Assembly: GCF_008807415.1 (NCBI RefSeq)
Contig: NZ_CP043626.1
Coordinates: 6,610,501 to 6,674,500, forward strand
DNA: 64,000 nt
Reading direction: 5' to 3'
Source: Pseudomonas denitrificans (nom. rej.)
GTDB taxonomy: Bacteria; Pseudomonadota; Gammaproteobacteria; Pseudomonadales; Pseudomonadaceae
Shown here: piece after piece, positions 14,093-28,199 of the stretch
Layout of the letters: the number at the start of each line of letters is the position of its first letter
Position numbering within the stretch: the stretch's first letter is position 1
Position numbers and translations under genes: made by a program
Notes under the pieces: model-generated
The model's database searches: none
What the model saw: only the letters and a program-made list of their open reading frames with translations
Told to the model about the DNA's origin: nothing

Positions 14093-15439
14093 ATGAGCCT
14101 GATCGCTTCCGACCAATTCCGCATCGTTGTCGGCCTCGGCAAGAGCGGCATGTCCCTGGTGCGCTACCTGGCGCGCCAGGGCGTGCCTTTTGCCGTGGCC
14201 GATACGCGCGCGAATCCGCCGGAGCTGGCGACCCTGCGCGAGCAGTATCCGCAGGTCGAGGTGCGCTGTGGCGACCTCGACGCCGATTTCCTCTGCCGCG
14301 CCCAGGAGCTTTACGTGAGCCCCGGCCTGTCGCTGCGCGTGCCGGCGCTGATCGAAGCTGCCGCCCGTGGCGTGCGCATGTCCGGCGACGTCGACCTGTT
14401 CGCGCGTCACGCGAAGGCGCCCATCGTCGCCATCACCGGTTCCAATGCCAAGAGCACCGTCACCACCCTGGTGGGCGACATGGCCAGGGCTGCCGGCAAG
14501 CGCGTCGCCGTTGGCGGCAACCTCGGCACCCCGGCGCTGGACCTGCTGGCCGATGACGTCGAGCTTTACGTGGTGGAGCTGTCCAGCTTCCAGCTGGAGA
14601 CCTGCGAGCGGCTGAACGCCGAGGTCGCTACCTGCCTCAATGTCAGCGAAGACCACATGGACCGCTACGACGGCATGGCCGACTACCACCTGGCCAAGCA
14701 CCGCATCTTCCGCGGCGCCAAGCAGGTCGTGGTGAACCGTGCCGACGCGCTGAGCCGCCCACTGATCGCCGACAACGTGCCGTGCTGGACCTTCGGCACC
14801 AACAAGCCGGACTTCAAGGGCTTCGGCCTGATCGAAGAAGACGGGGAGAAGTGGCTGGCATTCCAGTTCGACAAACTGATGCCGGCCCGCGAGCTGAAGA
14901 TCCGTGGCGCGCACAACCAGTCCAACGCCCTGGCGGCGCTGGCGCTGGGGCATGCCGTCGGTCTGCCGTTCGAACCGATGCTGCAGACCCTGCGTGAATT
15001 CGCCGGCCTCGCCCACCGCTGCCAGTGGGTGCGCGAGCGCAACGGCGTGAGCTACTACGACGACTCCAAGGCCACCAACGTCGGCGCCGCCCTGGCTGCG
15101 ATCGAAGGCCTGGGCGCCGATATCGACGGCAAGCTGGTGCTGATCGCCGGTGGCGACGGCAAGGGCGCCGACTTCCATGACCTGCGTGACCCGGTTGCCC
15201 GGCATTGCCGCGCCGTGGTGCTGCTGGGGCGGGACGCCGAACTGGTGAGCGCCGCCCTTGGCAACGTGGTGCCCAAGGTCCGTGTGAATACCCTGGACGA
15301 AGCCGTCGAGCACGCTGCCGACCTGGCGTTGCCGGGTGACGCCGTGCTGCTGTCGCCGGCCTGCGCGAGCCTGGACATGTTCAAGAACTACGAAGAACGC
15401 GGACGCCTGTTCGCCAAGGCCGTGGAGGAGCTCGCCTGA
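14093..15439 (+). CDS. murD: UDP-MurNAc-L-Ala:D-Glu ligase MurD
   Basis: 448 aa. The nucleotide loop reads GSNAKST rather than the GTNGKST usual elsewhere; as I recall, Pseudomonas MurD proteins share this form, so I do not treat it as a defect. Other motifs: VGGNLGTPALDLL, ELSSFQLE, NVSEDHMDRYDGM, AHRCQWVRE and DDSKATNVGA, then SPACASLDMFKNYEERG at the end. It adds D-glutamate to UDP-MurNAc-L-alanine. The stop overlaps the ftsW ATG by one base. Confidence 0.97.
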   Translation: MSLIASDQFRIVVGLGKSGMSLVRYLARQGVPFAVADTRANPPELATLREQYPQVEVRCGDLDADFLCRAQELYVSPGLSLRVPALIEAAARGVRMSGDVDLFARHAKAPIVAITGSNAKSTVTTLVGDMARAAGKRVAVGGNLGTPALDLLADDVELYVVELSSFQLETCERLNAEVATCLNVSEDHMDRYDGMADYHLAKHRIFRGAKQVVVNRADALSRPLIADNVPCWTFGTNKPDFKGFGLIEEDGEKWLAFQFDKLMPARELKIRGAHNQSNALAALALGHAVGLPFEPMLQTLREFAGLAHRCQWVRERNGVSYYDDSKATNVGAALAAIEGLGADIDGKLVLIAGGDGKGADFHDLRDPVARHCRAVVLLGRDAELVSAALGNVVPKVRVNTLDEAVEHAADLALPGDAVLLSPACASLDMFKNYEERGRLFAKAVEELA

Positions 15440-16638
15440 TGTTCTCCTTCCTGCGCCCCTATCCGTCCCCGCTGATCAGCCGCAATGGCATCGACATCGA
15501 CTTCCCGCTGCTCGCGGGTTGTCTGGCGCTGCTCGGCCTCGGTCTGGTGATGGTCACTTCGGCATCCTCCGAAGTCGCCGCGGCGCAGTCCGGCAACCCG
15601 CTGTACTTCTCGGTCCGCCACCTGATCTACCTCGCCATCGGCTTCGTCGCCTGCGGCGTGACCATGATGGTGCCGATGGAAACCTGGCAGCGCTGGGGCT
15701 GGAAGCTGCTCGCCGTGGCCTTCCTGCTGCTGGTGATGGTGATCACCCCCGGCATCGGCCGCGAGGTGAACGGCTCCATGCGCTGGATCGGCTTCGGCCT
15801 GTTCAACATCCAGCCCTCGGAGATCGCCAAGGTCTTCGTGGTGATCTTCATGGCCGGCTACCTCGTTCGTCGCCAGGAAGAAGTGCGCGAGAGCTGGCTG
15901 GGCTTCTTCAAACCCTTCGTGGTGCTGCTGCCGATGGCCGGCCTGCTGCTGCGCGAGCCCGACTTCGGCGCCACCGTGGTGATGATGGGGGCGGCCGCCG
16001 CGATGCTGTTCCTCGGCGGCGTGGGCCTGTTCCGCTTCGGCCTGATGGTCGCGCTGGCGGTGGGCGCCGTGGTCCTGCTGATCCAGACCCAGCCTTACCG
16101 GATGGCGCGCCTGACCAACTTCACCGATCCCTGGGCCGACCAGTTCGGCGCGGGCTACCAGCTCAGCCAGGCGCTGATCGCCTTCGGTCGTGGCGGCTGG
16201 ACCGGCATGGGCCTGGGCAACAGCATCCAGAAGCAGTTCTACCTCCCCGAGGCGCACACCGACTTCGTGTTCGCGGTCCTCGCGGAAGAGCTGGGCATCG
16301 TCGGCGCCATGGCCACCGTGGCCCTGTTCGTCTTCGTCAGCCTGCGTGCGCTGTACATCGGCATCTGGGCCGAGCAGTCGAAACAGTACTTCTCCGCCTA
16401 CGTCGCCTACGGGCTGGCTTTCCTGTGGATCGGCCAGTTCCTGATCAACGTGGGCGTGAACGTCGGCCTGCTGCCGACCAAGGGCCTGACCCTGCCATTC
16501 CTCAGCTACGGCGGCAGCTCCCTGGTGATCTGCTGCGCCCAGTTGGGAATGCTGCTGCGCATCGAATGGGAGCGCCGCACCGTGATGGGTAGCGAGGAAT
16601 ATGAATTCAGCGAAGAGGACTTTGCCGATGAAAGGTAA
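15439..16638 (+). CDS. ftsW: Septal peptidoglycan glycosyltransferase FtsW (SEDS)
   Basis: 399 aa with about ten membrane helices. SEDS motifs are present: GSMRWIGFGLFNIQPSEIAK in the first half, and GLGNSIQKQFYLPEAHTDFVFAVLAEELG followed by GLTLPFLSYGGSS in the second. Family knowledge: FtsW polymerises lipid II at the septum together with the transpeptidase FtsI. The C-terminal 11 bases overlap murG. The cytoplasmic tail is short and acidic. Confidence 0.97.
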   Translation: MFSFLRPYPSPLISRNGIDIDFPLLAGCLALLGLGLVMVTSASSEVAAAQSGNPLYFSVRHLIYLAIGFVACGVTMMVPMETWQRWGWKLLAVAFLLLVMVITPGIGREVNGSMRWIGFGLFNIQPSEIAKVFVVIFMAGYLVRRQEEVRESWLGFFKPFVVLLPMAGLLLREPDFGATVVMMGAAAAMLFLGGVGLFRFGLMVALAVGAVVLLIQTQPYRMARLTNFTDPWADQFGAGYQLSQALIAFGRGGWTGMGLGNSIQKQFYLPEAHTDFVFAVLAEELGIVGAMATVALFVFVSLRALYIGIWAEQSKQYFSAYVAYGLAFLWIGQFLINVGVNVGLLPTKGLTLPFLSYGGSSLVICCAQLGMLLRIEWERRTVMGSEEYEFSEEDFADER

Positions 16639-17693
16639 CGTCCTGATCATGGCGGGCGGCACCGGCGGACATGTGTTCCCGGCCCTGGCCTGCGCCCGTG
16701 AATTCCAGGCACGCGGCTACAGCGTGCACTGGCTGGGCACTCCGCGCGGCATCGAGAACGACCTGGTACCCAAGGCCGGTCTGCCGCTGCACCTGATCAA
16801 CGTCAGCGGCCTTCGCGGCAAGGGCCTCAAGTCCCTGTTGCGCGCGCCGTTCGATCTGCTCAAGTCGCTGTTCCAGGCCCTGGGCGTGGTTCGCCAGCTC
16901 AAGCCGGTCTGTGTGCTCGGCCTGGGCGGCTACGTCACCGGCCCGGGCGGCCTGGCTGCCAAGCTGTCCGGCGTGCCACTGGTGATCCATGAACAGAACG
17001 CCGTTGCCGGCACCGCCAACCGCAGCCTTGCGCCGCTGGCCAAGCGTGTCTGCGAAGCCTTCCCGGATACATTCGACAGCAGCGCCAAGCGCCTGACCAC
17101 CGGCAACCCGGTGCGCGTCGAGCTGTTCCTGGAGGAGGGCGCCCGCGCGCCGCTGGCCGGCCGCCGCGTCAACCTGCTGGTTCTGGGCGGCAGCCTGGGC
17201 GCCGAGCCGTTGAACAAGCTGCTGCCCGAAGCGCTCGCGCAAATCGGGGCCGAGATACGCCCGGCCATTCGCCATCAGGCCGGTCGTCAGCATGACGAAA
17301 TTACTGCGGAGCGTTATCGCGCTGCGGGTGTCGAAGCGGACGTAGCTCCGTTCATCGCCGACATGGCCGCCGCCTATGCCTGGGCCGATCTGGTGATCTG
17401 CCGCGCCGGGGCGCTGACCGTGAGCGAGCTGACCGCCGCCGGCCTGCCGTCCTTCCTGGTGCCGCTGCCCCACGCGATCGATGACCACCAGACCAAGAAC
17501 GCCGAATTCCTGGTGCGGGAGGGCGCGGCCCTCCTGCTGCCACAGAAATCTACCAGCGCCGCCGAACTGGCCGCGCAGTTGTCCGAGGTATTGATGCATC
17601 CCGATTCCCTGACCCGCATGGCCGCTCGCGCACGCAGCCTGGCCAAGCCCGAGGCTACCCGCACGGTAGTCGATGCCTGCCTGGAGGTGGCCC

Positions 17694-17701
<8 letters not shown>
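16628..17701 (+). CDS. murG: Lipid II synthase MurG (GlcNAc transferase)
   Basis: 357 aa from ATG 16628, with GAGGA 8-12 bases upstream; an earlier in-frame ATG at 16601 lies inside ftsW and lacks a site. GT28 fold: the N-terminal loop [12 protein letters not shown] (residues 9-20), G-loop [25 protein letters not shown]-terminal donor-binding [18 protein letters not shown] and [13 protein letters not shown]. It transfers GlcNAc to lipid I at the inner face of the membrane. It overlaps murC by eight bases. Confidence 0.97.
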
Positions 17702-20092
<2,391 letters not shown>

Positions 20093-20095
20093 GTC

Positions 20096-20959
20096 ATGAA
20101 CGGCGCGCAGCTTCGTCACCAGAATCCCGGAATCGGCCGTGCCCCGGCACGCAAGCCGGTGCCGCGCGGCGCCAGCCGTCTGGTGGCCAAGGAGCCGCTC
20201 AGCGCCCGCATGCCCAAGCCCAGCTTCGGCTTCCTGAAGGTGCTGCTGTGGCCTCTGGTGCTGGGTGTGCTCGGTGGCGGTGCCTACTACGGCGCGCAGT
20301 ACGTGCTGCCCTACGCGGACCGGCCGATCGCCAAGGTCAGTGTGGAAGGCGACCTCAGCTACATCAGCCAGGCGGCGGTGCAGCAGCGGATCAGCCCCTA
20401 CGTGTCGGCCAGCTTCTTCACCATCGACCTGGCCGGCATGCGCCAGGAGCTGGAGCAGATGCCCTGGATCGCCCATGCCGAGGTGCGTCGCGTATGGCCC
20501 GACCAGGTGGTTATCCGCCTGGACGAGCAATTGCCCATCGCCCGTTGGGGTGACGAAGCCCTGCTGAACAACCAGGGTCAGGCTTTCGCCCCGCGTGAAG
20601 TGGCCAACTACGAGCACCTGCCGCGCCTGTCCGGCCCGCAGCGTGCTCAGCAGCAAGTGATGCAGCAGTACCAGATTCTCAGCCAGATGCTCCGCCCGCT
20701 GGGTTTCACCATCGCCAGCCTGGACATGAGTTCGCGCGGCGCCTGGACCCTGGGCACCGCGCAGGGCGTGGAGATCATGCTGGGCCGCGATCACGCGGTA
20801 GAACAGATTCGCCGGTTCGTGACCATCTACGACAAGGCGCTGAAAGATCAGATTACGAAAATTGCCCGCATCGACATGCGCTACCCCAACGGCCTTGCCG
20901 TAGGTTGGCGCGATCCGATGCCGGAAGCGACGGTGGCTCAGACCACCGCCGCGCAGTGA
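20096..20959 (+). CDS. ftsQ: Cell division protein FtsQ
   Basis: 287 aa, with AAGGGGGT eight bases ahead of ATG 20096. Bitopic: basic cytoplasmic N terminus (about 50 residues), one membrane helix (about residues 46-66, [20 protein letters not shown]), a POTRA domain ([23 protein letters not shown]) and the FtsQ beta domain ([30 protein letters not shown]). It recruits FtsL and FtsB and regulates septal synthesis. Confidence 0.96.
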   Translation: MNGAQLRHQNPGIGRAPARKPVPRGASRLVAKEPLSARMPKPSFGFLKVLLWPLVLGVLGGGAYYGAQYVLPYADRPIAKVSVEGDLSYISQAAVQQRISPYVSASFFTIDLAGMRQELEQMPWIAHAEVRRVWPDQVVIRLDEQLPIARWGDEALLNNQGQAFAPREVANYEHLPRLSGPQRAQQQVMQQYQILSQMLRPLGFTIASLDMSSRGAWTLGTAQGVEIMLGRDHAVEQIRRFVTIYDKALKDQITKIARIDMRYPNGLAVGWRDPMPEATVAQTTAAQ

Positions 20960-20980
20960 GTTGAGGAGACTTCTATAAAC

Positions 20981-22228
20981 ATGGCAAGCGTGCAGAGCGG
21001 CAAAATGGTCGTCGGCCTGGACATCGGCACCTCCAAGGTGGTGGCGCTGGTGGGCGAGGTGGCGGCCGATGGCAAGCTGGAAATCGTCGGCATCGGGACG
21101 CATCCGTCGCGCGGCCTGAAGAAGGGCGTGGTGGTGAACATCGAATCCACCGTGCAATCGATCCAGCGCGCCATCGATGAAGCCCAGCAGATGGCTGGCT
21201 GCCGTATCCACTCGGCCTTCGTCGGCATTGCCGGCAACCATATCCGCAGCCTGAACTCACACGGCATCGTGGCGATCCGCGACCGCGAAGTGAGCGGTGC
21301 AGACATCGAACGCGTGCTGGACGCGGCCCAGGCCGTGGCCATCCCGGCCGACCAGCGTGTGCTGCACACCCTGGCCCAGGACTACGTGATCGACAACCAG
21401 GAAGGCGTGCGCGAGCCGCTGGGCATGTCCGGCGTACGCCTGGAAGCCAAGGTGCACGTGGTGACCTGCGCGGTGAACGCCGCGCAGAACATCGAGAAGT
21501 GCGTGCGCCGCTGCGGCCTGGAAGTGGATGACATCATCCTCGAGCAGTTGGCCTCGGCCTACTCCGTGCTCACCGAGGACGAAAAGGAACTGGGTGTGTG
21601 CCTGGTGGACATCGGCGGCGGCACTACCGACATCGCGATCTTCACCGAAGGCGCCATCCGCCATACGGCGGTGATCCCGATCGCCGGCGATCAGGTCACC
21701 AACGACATCGCCATGGCGCTGCGTACCCCGACCCAGTACGCCGAAGAGATCAAGATTCGATATGCTTGCGCCTTGGCCAAACTGGCCGGTCCGGGCGAAA
21801 CCATCAAGGTGCCCAGCGTAGGGGATCGGCCGCCGCGGGAACTGTCGCGCCAAGCGCTTGCCGAAGTGGTCGAGCCTCGTTACGACGAGCTATTCACCCT
21901 GGTTCAGGCCGAGCTGCGTCGCAGTGGCTACGAGGACCTGATTCCGGCCGGGATCGTCCTGACCGGTGGCACCTCCAAGATGGAAGGCGCCGTCGAGCTG
22001 GCCGAGGAGATCTTCCACATGCCGGTGCGCCTGGGCGTACCACACAGCGTCAAGGGACTGGCCGACGTCGTGCGCAATCCGATCTATTCCACCGGTGTGG
22101 GGCTGCTCCTGTACGGACTGCAAAAGCAATCCGACGGCATCTCCATGTCCGGCAGCAGCTTCAGCAGCGACGAACCCAAGACACCGGTACTGGAAAAGCT
22201 CAAACGCTGGGTCCAGGGCAATTTCTGA
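20981..22228 (+). CDS. ftsA: Cell division protein FtsA (actin-like Z-ring anchor)
   Basis: 415 aa with ATPase phosphate-1 motif VVGLDIGTSKVVALVGE, the FtsA-specific 1C domain, phosphate-2 motif LVDIGGGTTDIAIF and adenosine motif VLTGGTSKMEG. The C-terminal peptide LEKLKRWVQGNF is the amphipathic membrane-targeting helix. It tethers FtsZ to the inner membrane and relays constriction signals. There are 21 bases between ftsQ and its ATG, with GAGGAG in between. Confidence 0.97.
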   Translation: MASVQSGKMVVGLDIGTSKVVALVGEVAADGKLEIVGIGTHPSRGLKKGVVVNIESTVQSIQRAIDEAQQMAGCRIHSAFVGIAGNHIRSLNSHGIVAIRDREVSGADIERVLDAAQAVAIPADQRVLHTLAQDYVIDNQEGVREPLGMSGVRLEAKVHVVTCAVNAAQNIEKCVRRCGLEVDDIILEQLASAYSVLTEDEKELGVCLVDIGGGTTDIAIFTEGAIRHTAVIPIAGDQVTNDIAMALRTPTQYAEEIKIRYACALAKLAGPGETIKVPSVGDRPPRELSRQALAEVVEPRYDELFTLVQAELRRSGYEDLIPAGIVLTGGTSKMEGAVELAEEIFHMPVRLGVPHSVKGLADVVRNPIYSTGVGLLLYGLQKQSDGISMSGSSFSSDEPKTPVLEKLKRWVQGNF

Positions 22229-22281
22229 TTTACCACCGCGGTAAACGTAGGCAACACAACTAGAAAGGAAGGAGAGGGGAA

Positions 22282-23466
22282 ATGTTTGAACTGGTAGATA
22301 ACGTCCCGCAAACAGCAGTCATCAAAGTGATCGGCGTAGGTGGTGGCGGCGGCAACGCCGTGAACCACATGGCCAAGAACAACGTTGATGGCGTCGAATT
22401 CATTTGTGCCAACACCGATGCGCAGGCGCTGAAGAACATCGCCGCGCGCACCGTGCTGCAGCTCGGCCCGGGTGTGACCAAGGGTCTGGGCGCTGGCGCC
22501 AACCCTGAAGTAGGCCGCCAGGCCGCCATCGAGGACCGTGAGCGCATCGCCGAAGTCCTGGAAGGCGCCGACATGGTCTTCATCACCACCGGCATGGGTG
22601 GCGGTACCGGTACCGGTGCTGCGCCGATCATCGCCGAGGTTGCCAAGGAAATGGGCATCCTCACCGTGGCCGTGGTCACCCGTCCGTTCCCGTTCGAAGG
22701 TCGCAAGCGCATGCAGATCGCCGACGAGGGCATCCGCTCGCTGGCTGAAAGCGTTGACTCGCTGATCACCATCCCGAACGAAAAACTGCTGACCATCCTG
22801 GGCAAGGACGCGAGCCTGCTGGCCGCCTTCGCCAAGGCTGACGATGTACTGGCCGGTGCCGTTCGCGGTATCTCCGACATCATCAAGCGCCCGGGCATGA
22901 TCAACGTCGACTTCGCCGACGTGAAAACCGTCATGAGCGAAATGGGCATGGCCATGATGGGTACCGGCTGCGCCAGCGGCCCGAACCGCGCTCGCGAGGC
23001 TACCGAAGCCGCGATCCGCAACCCGCTGCTGGAAGACGTCAACCTGCAGGGCGCCCGCGGCATCCTGGTGAACATCACCGCAGGTCCGGACCTGTCCCTG
23101 GGCGAGTACTCCGACGTGGGTAACATCATCGAGCAGTTCGCTTCCGAGCACGCCACCGTGAAAGTGGGCACCGTGATCGATCCGGACATGCGCGACGAGC
23201 TGCACGTCACCGTGGTCGCCACCGGTCTGGGCGCTCGCCTGGAGAAGCCGGTCAAGGTCGTCGACAACACCGTTCAGACTCAGGCTGTCAGCACCCAGGC
23301 TCCGGTTCAGCGCGAGCAGCAGTCGGTGAACTACCGCGACCTGGATCGTCCGACCGTCATGCGCAACCAGAACCACGGCGGCGCAGCCACCGCGGCCAAG
23401 CTGAACCCGCAGGACGATCTGGACTATCTGGACATCCCGGCCTTCCTGCGTCGCCAGGCCGATTGA
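22282..23466 (+). CDS. ftsZ: Tubulin-like cell division GTPase FtsZ
   Basis: 394 aa. The tubulin signature GGGTGTGA is at residues 106-113, with [14 protein letters not shown] at the N terminus and [11 protein letters not shown] for the T7 loop region. A variable Gln-rich linker leads to the conserved C-terminal peptide [14 protein letters not shown], which binds FtsA and ZipA. The 53-base gap after ftsA holds a short TTTACC/GGTAAA inverted repeat and a very strong ribosome binding stretch (AAGGAAGGAGAGG), consistent with high FtsZ synthesis. Confidence 0.98.
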   Translation: MFELVDNVPQTAVIKVIGVGGGGGNAVNHMAKNNVDGVEFICANTDAQALKNIAARTVLQLGPGVTKGLGAGANPEVGRQAAIEDRERIAEVLEGADMVFITTGMGGGTGTGAAPIIAEVAKEMGILTVAVVTRPFPFEGRKRMQIADEGIRSLAESVDSLITIPNEKLLTILGKDASLLAAFAKADDVLAGAVRGISDIIKRPGMINVDFADVKTVMSEMGMAMMGTGCASGPNRAREATEAAIRNPLLEDVNLQGARGILVNITAGPDLSLGEYSDVGNIIEQFASEHATVKVGTVIDPDMRDELHVTVVATGLGARLEKPVKVVDNTVQTQAVSTQAPVQREQQSVNYRDLDRPTVMRNQNHGGAATAAKLNPQDDLDYLDIPAFLRRQAD

Positions 23467-23542
23467 GTCGATTTATCAGGAGTATCAATGTGATTGGTGT
23501 TCAGCAAAGGGCGGTTCTGCTATCATCGCCGCCCATTGTTGA

Positions 23543-24490
<948 letters not shown>

Positions 24491-24520
24491 GGAAACCTCC
24501 TCCTTTCAGCTACAACTTCA

Positions 24521-24547
24521 AAGGCCACCCTCGGGTGGCCTTTTTTT
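24521..24547 (+). terminator. Terminator after lpxC
   Basis: Stem AAGGCCACCC/GGGTGGCCTT with a short loop and a run of seven T. It faces the convergent minus-strand DUF721 gene, 13 bases away. Confidence 0.9.
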
Positions 24548-24559
24548 ATTCCAGCGTTT

Positions 24560-25027
24560 TTATTCCTGGTCCGCTTCCGGCGGCTTGCGACTGCGGCTGG
24601 CGAGGCGCTCGAGGGCGGCCTTGAGTTGCGGATTGCTGATGCCCTCGGCTGCTTCGTGCAGGGTGGCGGAGGCGGACTCGGTGATGCGGTTGGTATTCAC
24701 CCGGGTGGGCGCCTGGATCACCGGCTGCACCTTGAACAGGATGCGCGCCAGACCCCTGAACTCCTCGAACGCGGCCAGCTGCCGCAGCAGGCGGTTCTGC
24801 TGGTAGCGCAGGCGCGTGGCCCAGTGGCCGTCGGTGACGACCAGCAGCAGGCTGCCTTCACGCCAGGAGGCGACGCGGCAGTAGGGGCGCGCGGCGGGCT
24901 GCAGCTGCGAATCGAGTAGCTCCTGCAGGCGCGAGAGGCGCTGCGCCTGGGCGAACAGCGACTGCAGCGGCTTGGCTTCGCGCAGCAGCTTGGTCATCGC
25001 CTTGGCGGGCAGGGGGCGGAAGGCCAT
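24560..25027 (-). CDS. DciA-like DUF721 protein (putative DnaB helicase loader)
   Basis: 155 aa from ATG 25027; an in-frame TTG three codons upstream is less likely. The N-terminal ~100 residues show the DUF721 pattern (LQSLFAQAQRLSRLQELLDSQLQPAARPYCRVAS, then LLVVTDGHWATRLRYQQNRLLRQL). The C-terminal tail is basic and probably disordered. Family knowledge: DciA is the ancestral loader or operator of replicative helicase DnaB in bacteria without DnaC. In many pseudomonads a DUF721 gene lies between lpxC and secA. The 290 bases up to secA on the other strand contain no further gene that I can support. Confidence 0.75.
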   Translation of the reverse strand: MAFRPLPAKAMTKLLREAKPLQSLFAQAQRLSRLQELLDSQLQPAARPYCRVASWREGSLLLVVTDGHWATRLRYQQNRLLRQLAAFEEFRGLARILFKVQPVIQAPTRVNTNRITESASATLHEAAEGISNPQLKAALERLASRSRKPPEADQE

Positions 25028-25317
25028 CGAGAGCAACCGGGAGTGAATGAAGCAGGATGGTAACAGATGCGCTCAGGGCCAGATGCCACCGTCCACCCTT
25101 GAAGTTGCCAGGCTGCGTCACCATATCACCCACTCGGATTCAAAGTTGTCCGTCCATGCATTGCTCCCAAGCTCGCAGAATGCGAAGCTTCGGAGGATGA
25201 CTTCGGCACTTTTTTCCCGGTAGTTTCCGGGTAGAATGCCCGCTTCATTGCCGTTCCGCGCCGCGGCCAGCCAGTCGGGCAGCCCTCCAATTCTCCAGTT
25301 CGGATGACCCAGTCGAT

Positions 25318-28068
25318 ATGTTTGCGCCTTTGTTGAAAAAACTCTTTGGAAGCAAGAACGAGCGCGAAGTGAAGCGCATGGCCAAGCAGGTCCAGGCCAT
25401 CAATGCACTCGAGCCCCAGATGGTCCCGCTTTCCGATGAGCAACTGAAGGCCAAGACCGAAGAGTTCAAGGCGCGTGTCGCCAAGGGCGAGACCCTCGAC
25501 CAGATCCTTCCGGAAGCCTTCGCCGTCGCCCGCGAGGCTGGCAAGCGCGTGATGGGCATGCGTCACTTCGACGTCCAGCTGATCGGCGGCATGTCCCTGC
25601 ACGAAGGCAAGATCGCCGAGATGCGTACCGGTGAGGGCAAGACCCTCGTGGGTACCCTGGCCGTCTACCTGAACGCCCTGTCCGGCAAAGGCGTGCACGT
25701 GGTCACCGTGAACGACTACCTGGCCCGCCGCGACGCCAACTGGATGCGTCCGCTGTATGAATTCCTCGGCCTGACCGTCGGCATCGTCAGCCCGTTCCAG
25801 CCGCCGGAAGAGAAGCGCGCCGCCTACGCCGCCGACATCACCTACGGCACCAACAACGAATTCGGCTTCGATTACCTGCGCGACAACATGGCGTTCAGCC
25901 TGGAAGACAAGTTCCAGCGTGAACTGAACTTCGCCGTGGTCGACGAAGTGGACTCCATCCTCATCGACGAGGCGCGGACTCCGCTGATCATCTCCGGCCA
26001 GGCCGAAGACAGCTCCGAGCTGTACATCAAGATCAACAAGCTGATCCCGCGCCTGAAGCGTCACATCGAGGAAGTCGAAGGCCAGGTGACCCAGCAGGGC
26101 CACTACAGCATCGACGAGAAGACCCGCCAGGTCGAACTCAACGAACAGGGCCATGCCTACGTCGAGGAGCTGCTGACCCAGAACGGCCTGCTGGCCGAGG
26201 GCGAGAGCCTCTACTCGGCACACAACCTCAGCCTGCTGACCCATGTCTACGCTGCGCTGCGCGCCCACACCCTGTTCCACCGCAACGTGGAATACATCGT
26301 CCAGGGCGACCAGGTCCTGCTGATCGACGAGCATACCGGCCGCACCATGCCGGGCCGTCGCCTCTCCGAGGGCCTGCACCAGGCCATCGAGGCAAAGGAA
26401 AACCTGCCGATCCAGGCCGAGAGCCAGACCCTGGCCTCGACCACCTTCCAGAACTACTTCCGCCTCTACACCAAGCTGGCCGGCATGACCGGTACCGCCG
26501 ACACCGAGGCCTTCGAATTCCGCCAAACCTACGGCCTGGACGTGGTGGTGATCCCGACCCACCGTCCGGTTGCCCGTAAGGACTTCAACGACCTGGTCTA
26601 CCTGACCCAGGACGAGAAATACGCCGCCATCATCACCGACGTGCAGCAGTGCCAGGCACTGGGCCGTCCGATCCTCGTGGGTACCGCCTCGGTCGAGACT
26701 TCCGAATACGTCTCGCAGCTGCTGCAGAACGCCGGCATCGAGCACAAGGTACTGAACGCCAAGTACCACGAGAAGGAAGCCGAGATCATTGCCCAGGCCG
26801 GTCGTCCGGGCTCGGTCACCATCGCCACCAACATGGCCGGGCGTGGTACCGACATCCTGCTGGGTGGCAACTGGGAAGTGGAAGTCGCTGCGCTGGAGAA
26901 CCCCACCGACGAGCAGGTCGCGCAGATCAAGGCCGACTGGCAGAAGCGCCACCAGCAGGTCATCGAGTCGGGCGGCCTGCACGTGATCGCCTCCGAGCGC
27001 CACGAATCCCGCCGTATCGACAACCAGCTGCGCGGCCGTGCCGGCCGTCAGGGCGACCCGGGCTCCAGCCGCTTCTACCTGTCGCTGGAAGACCACCTGA
27101 TGCGTATCTTCGCCTCCGACCGGGTGAAGAACTTCATGAAGGCACTCGGCATGCAGCCGGGCGAGGCGATCGAGCACCGCATGGTGACCAACGCCATCGA
27201 GAAGGCGCAGCGCAAGGTCGAAGGCCGCAACTTCGATATCCGCAAGCAGCTGCTGGAGTTCGACGACGTCGCCAACGAGCAGCGCAAGGTGATCTACCAC
27301 ATGCGCAACACCCTGCTCGCGGCCGACAACATCGGCGAGACCATCACCGAGTTCCGCGAAGAGACCCTGAACAACACCGTCAGCGAGCACATTCCGCCGC
27401 AGTCGCTGCCCGAGCAGTGGGACGTCGCCGGTCTGGAAGCTGCGCTGTACAGCGATTTCGGCCTCAAGCTGCCGATCCAGCAGTGGCTGGACGACGACGA
27501 CAAGCTCTACGAGGAAACCCTGCGCGAGAAGATCCTCACCGAGCTGGTCGCTGCCTACAACGAGAAGGAAGAGCTCGCTGGCGAAGAAGCCCTGCGCACC
27601 TTCGAGAAGCAGATGCTGCTGCGCGTGCTGGACGACCTGTGGAAGGACCACCTGTCCACCATGGATCACCTGCGTCACGGCATCCACCTGCGCGGCTACG
27701 CGCAGAAGAACCCGAAGCAGGAATACAAGCGCGAGTCCTTCAACCTGTTCCAGGAACTGCTGAACTCCATCAAGCGCGACACCATCCGCGTGCTGTCCTT
27801 CGTTCAGGTTCGCCGCGAAGACCCGGCCGAAGAAGAAGCCCGCCTGCGTCGCGAAGCCGAGGAAATGGCCAAGCGCATGCAGTTCCAGCACGCCGCCGCA
27901 CCGTCCATGGACCAGGTGACCGGCGAGCCGGAAGAAGAGGGTGAAATCCCGGCCGACAACGTGGTGCCGATGGAGCCCATCCGCAACGAACCGAAGATCG
28001 GCCGCAACGAGCCGTGCCCCTGCGGTTCGGGCAAGAAGTACAAGCACTGCCACGGTCAGGTGGAATAA
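25318..28068 (+). CDS. secA: Preprotein translocase motor ATPase SecA
   Basis: 916 aa, full length. Walker A MRTGEGKT is at residues 102-109 and DEVD at 209-212. Helicase motif NMAGRGTDI and the conserved [23 protein letters not shown] are present. A C-terminal zinc module has Cys900, Cys902, Cys911 and His912 ([14 protein letters not shown]), the SecB- and lipid-binding tail. It drives Sec-dependent export through SecYEG. I see no SecM-like arrest peptide upstream. A hairpin terminator follows at 28091. Confidence 0.98.
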   Translation: MFAPLLKKLFGSKNEREVKRMAKQVQAINALEPQMVPLSDEQLKAKTEEFKARVAKGETLDQILPEAFAVAREAGKRVMGMRHFDVQLIGGMSLHEGKIAEMRTGEGKTLVGTLAVYLNALSGKGVHVVTVNDYLARRDANWMRPLYEFLGLTVGIVSPFQPPEEKRAAYAADITYGTNNEFGFDYLRDNMAFSLEDKFQRELNFAVVDEVDSILIDEARTPLIISGQAEDSSELYIKINKLIPRLKRHIEEVEGQVTQQGHYSIDEKTRQVELNEQGHAYVEELLTQNGLLAEGESLYSAHNLSLLTHVYAALRAHTLFHRNVEYIVQGDQVLLIDEHTGRTMPGRRLSEGLHQAIEAKENLPIQAESQTLASTTFQNYFRLYTKLAGMTGTADTEAFEFRQTYGLDVVVIPTHRPVARKDFNDLVYLTQDEKYAAIITDVQQCQALGRPILVGTASVETSEYVSQLLQNAGIEHKVLNAKYHEKEAEIIAQAGRPGSVTIATNMAGRGTDILLGGNWEVEVAALENPTDEQVAQIKADWQKRHQQVIESGGLHVIASERHESRRIDNQLRGRAGRQGDPGSSRFYLSLEDHLMRIFASDRVKNFMKALGMQPGEAIEHRMVTNAIEKAQRKVEGRNFDIRKQLLEFDDVANEQRKVIYHMRNTLLAADNIGETITEFREETLNNTVSEHIPPQSLPEQWDVAGLEAALYSDFGLKLPIQQWLDDDDKLYEETLREKILTELVAAYNEKEELAGEEALRTFEKQMLLRVLDDLWKDHLSTMDHLRHGIHLRGYAQKNPKQEYKRESFNLFQELLNSIKRDTIRVLSFVQVRREDPAEEEARLRREAEEMAKRMQFQHAAAPSMDQVTGEPEEEGEIPADNVVPMEPIRNEPKIGRNEPCPCGSGKKYKHCHGQVE

Positions 28069-28090
28069 CGCTTCCCGCCCCTGATACCAA

Positions 28091-28124
28091 CGCCGCGACC
28101 GGCCCTGCCGCTCGCGGCGTTTTT
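28091..28124 (+). terminator. Terminator after secA
   Basis: Stem CGCCGCGA (28091-28098) with TCGCGGCG (28112-28119), 13-base loop, then five T. Confidence 0.8.
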
Positions 28125-28155
28125 CACATCTGCTTCACTGATTCGTTTTACCGGT

Positions 28156-28186
28156 TTGATTCACTGACTTGATTCACTGACTTGAT
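28156..28186 (+). repeat. Short tandem repeat upstream of argJ
   Basis: A 13-base unit, TTGATTCACTGAC, occurs twice head-to-tail and then starts a third copy (TTGAT), ending right before the argJ ribosome binding site. A related CTTCACTGATTC lies 20 bases upstream. Confidence 0.7.
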
Positions 28187-28199
28187 AGGAGCGCGCCAC

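Noticed and set aside
14441..14470. MurD nucleotide loop GSNAKST looks non-canonical
   Set aside because: I recall the same form in other Pseudomonas MurD proteins, and the rest of the enzyme is intact.
22229..22246. TTTACC/GGTAAA inverted repeat before ftsZ as a terminator
   Set aside because: Six-base stem, no T-run; ftsZ must be strongly transcribed through it. Could at most be a minor mRNA structure.
25126..28053. 975-codon open frame on the minus strand opposite secA
   Set aside because: Secondary frame in GC-rich coding DNA; no recognisable domain, while the plus frame encodes a full SecA.
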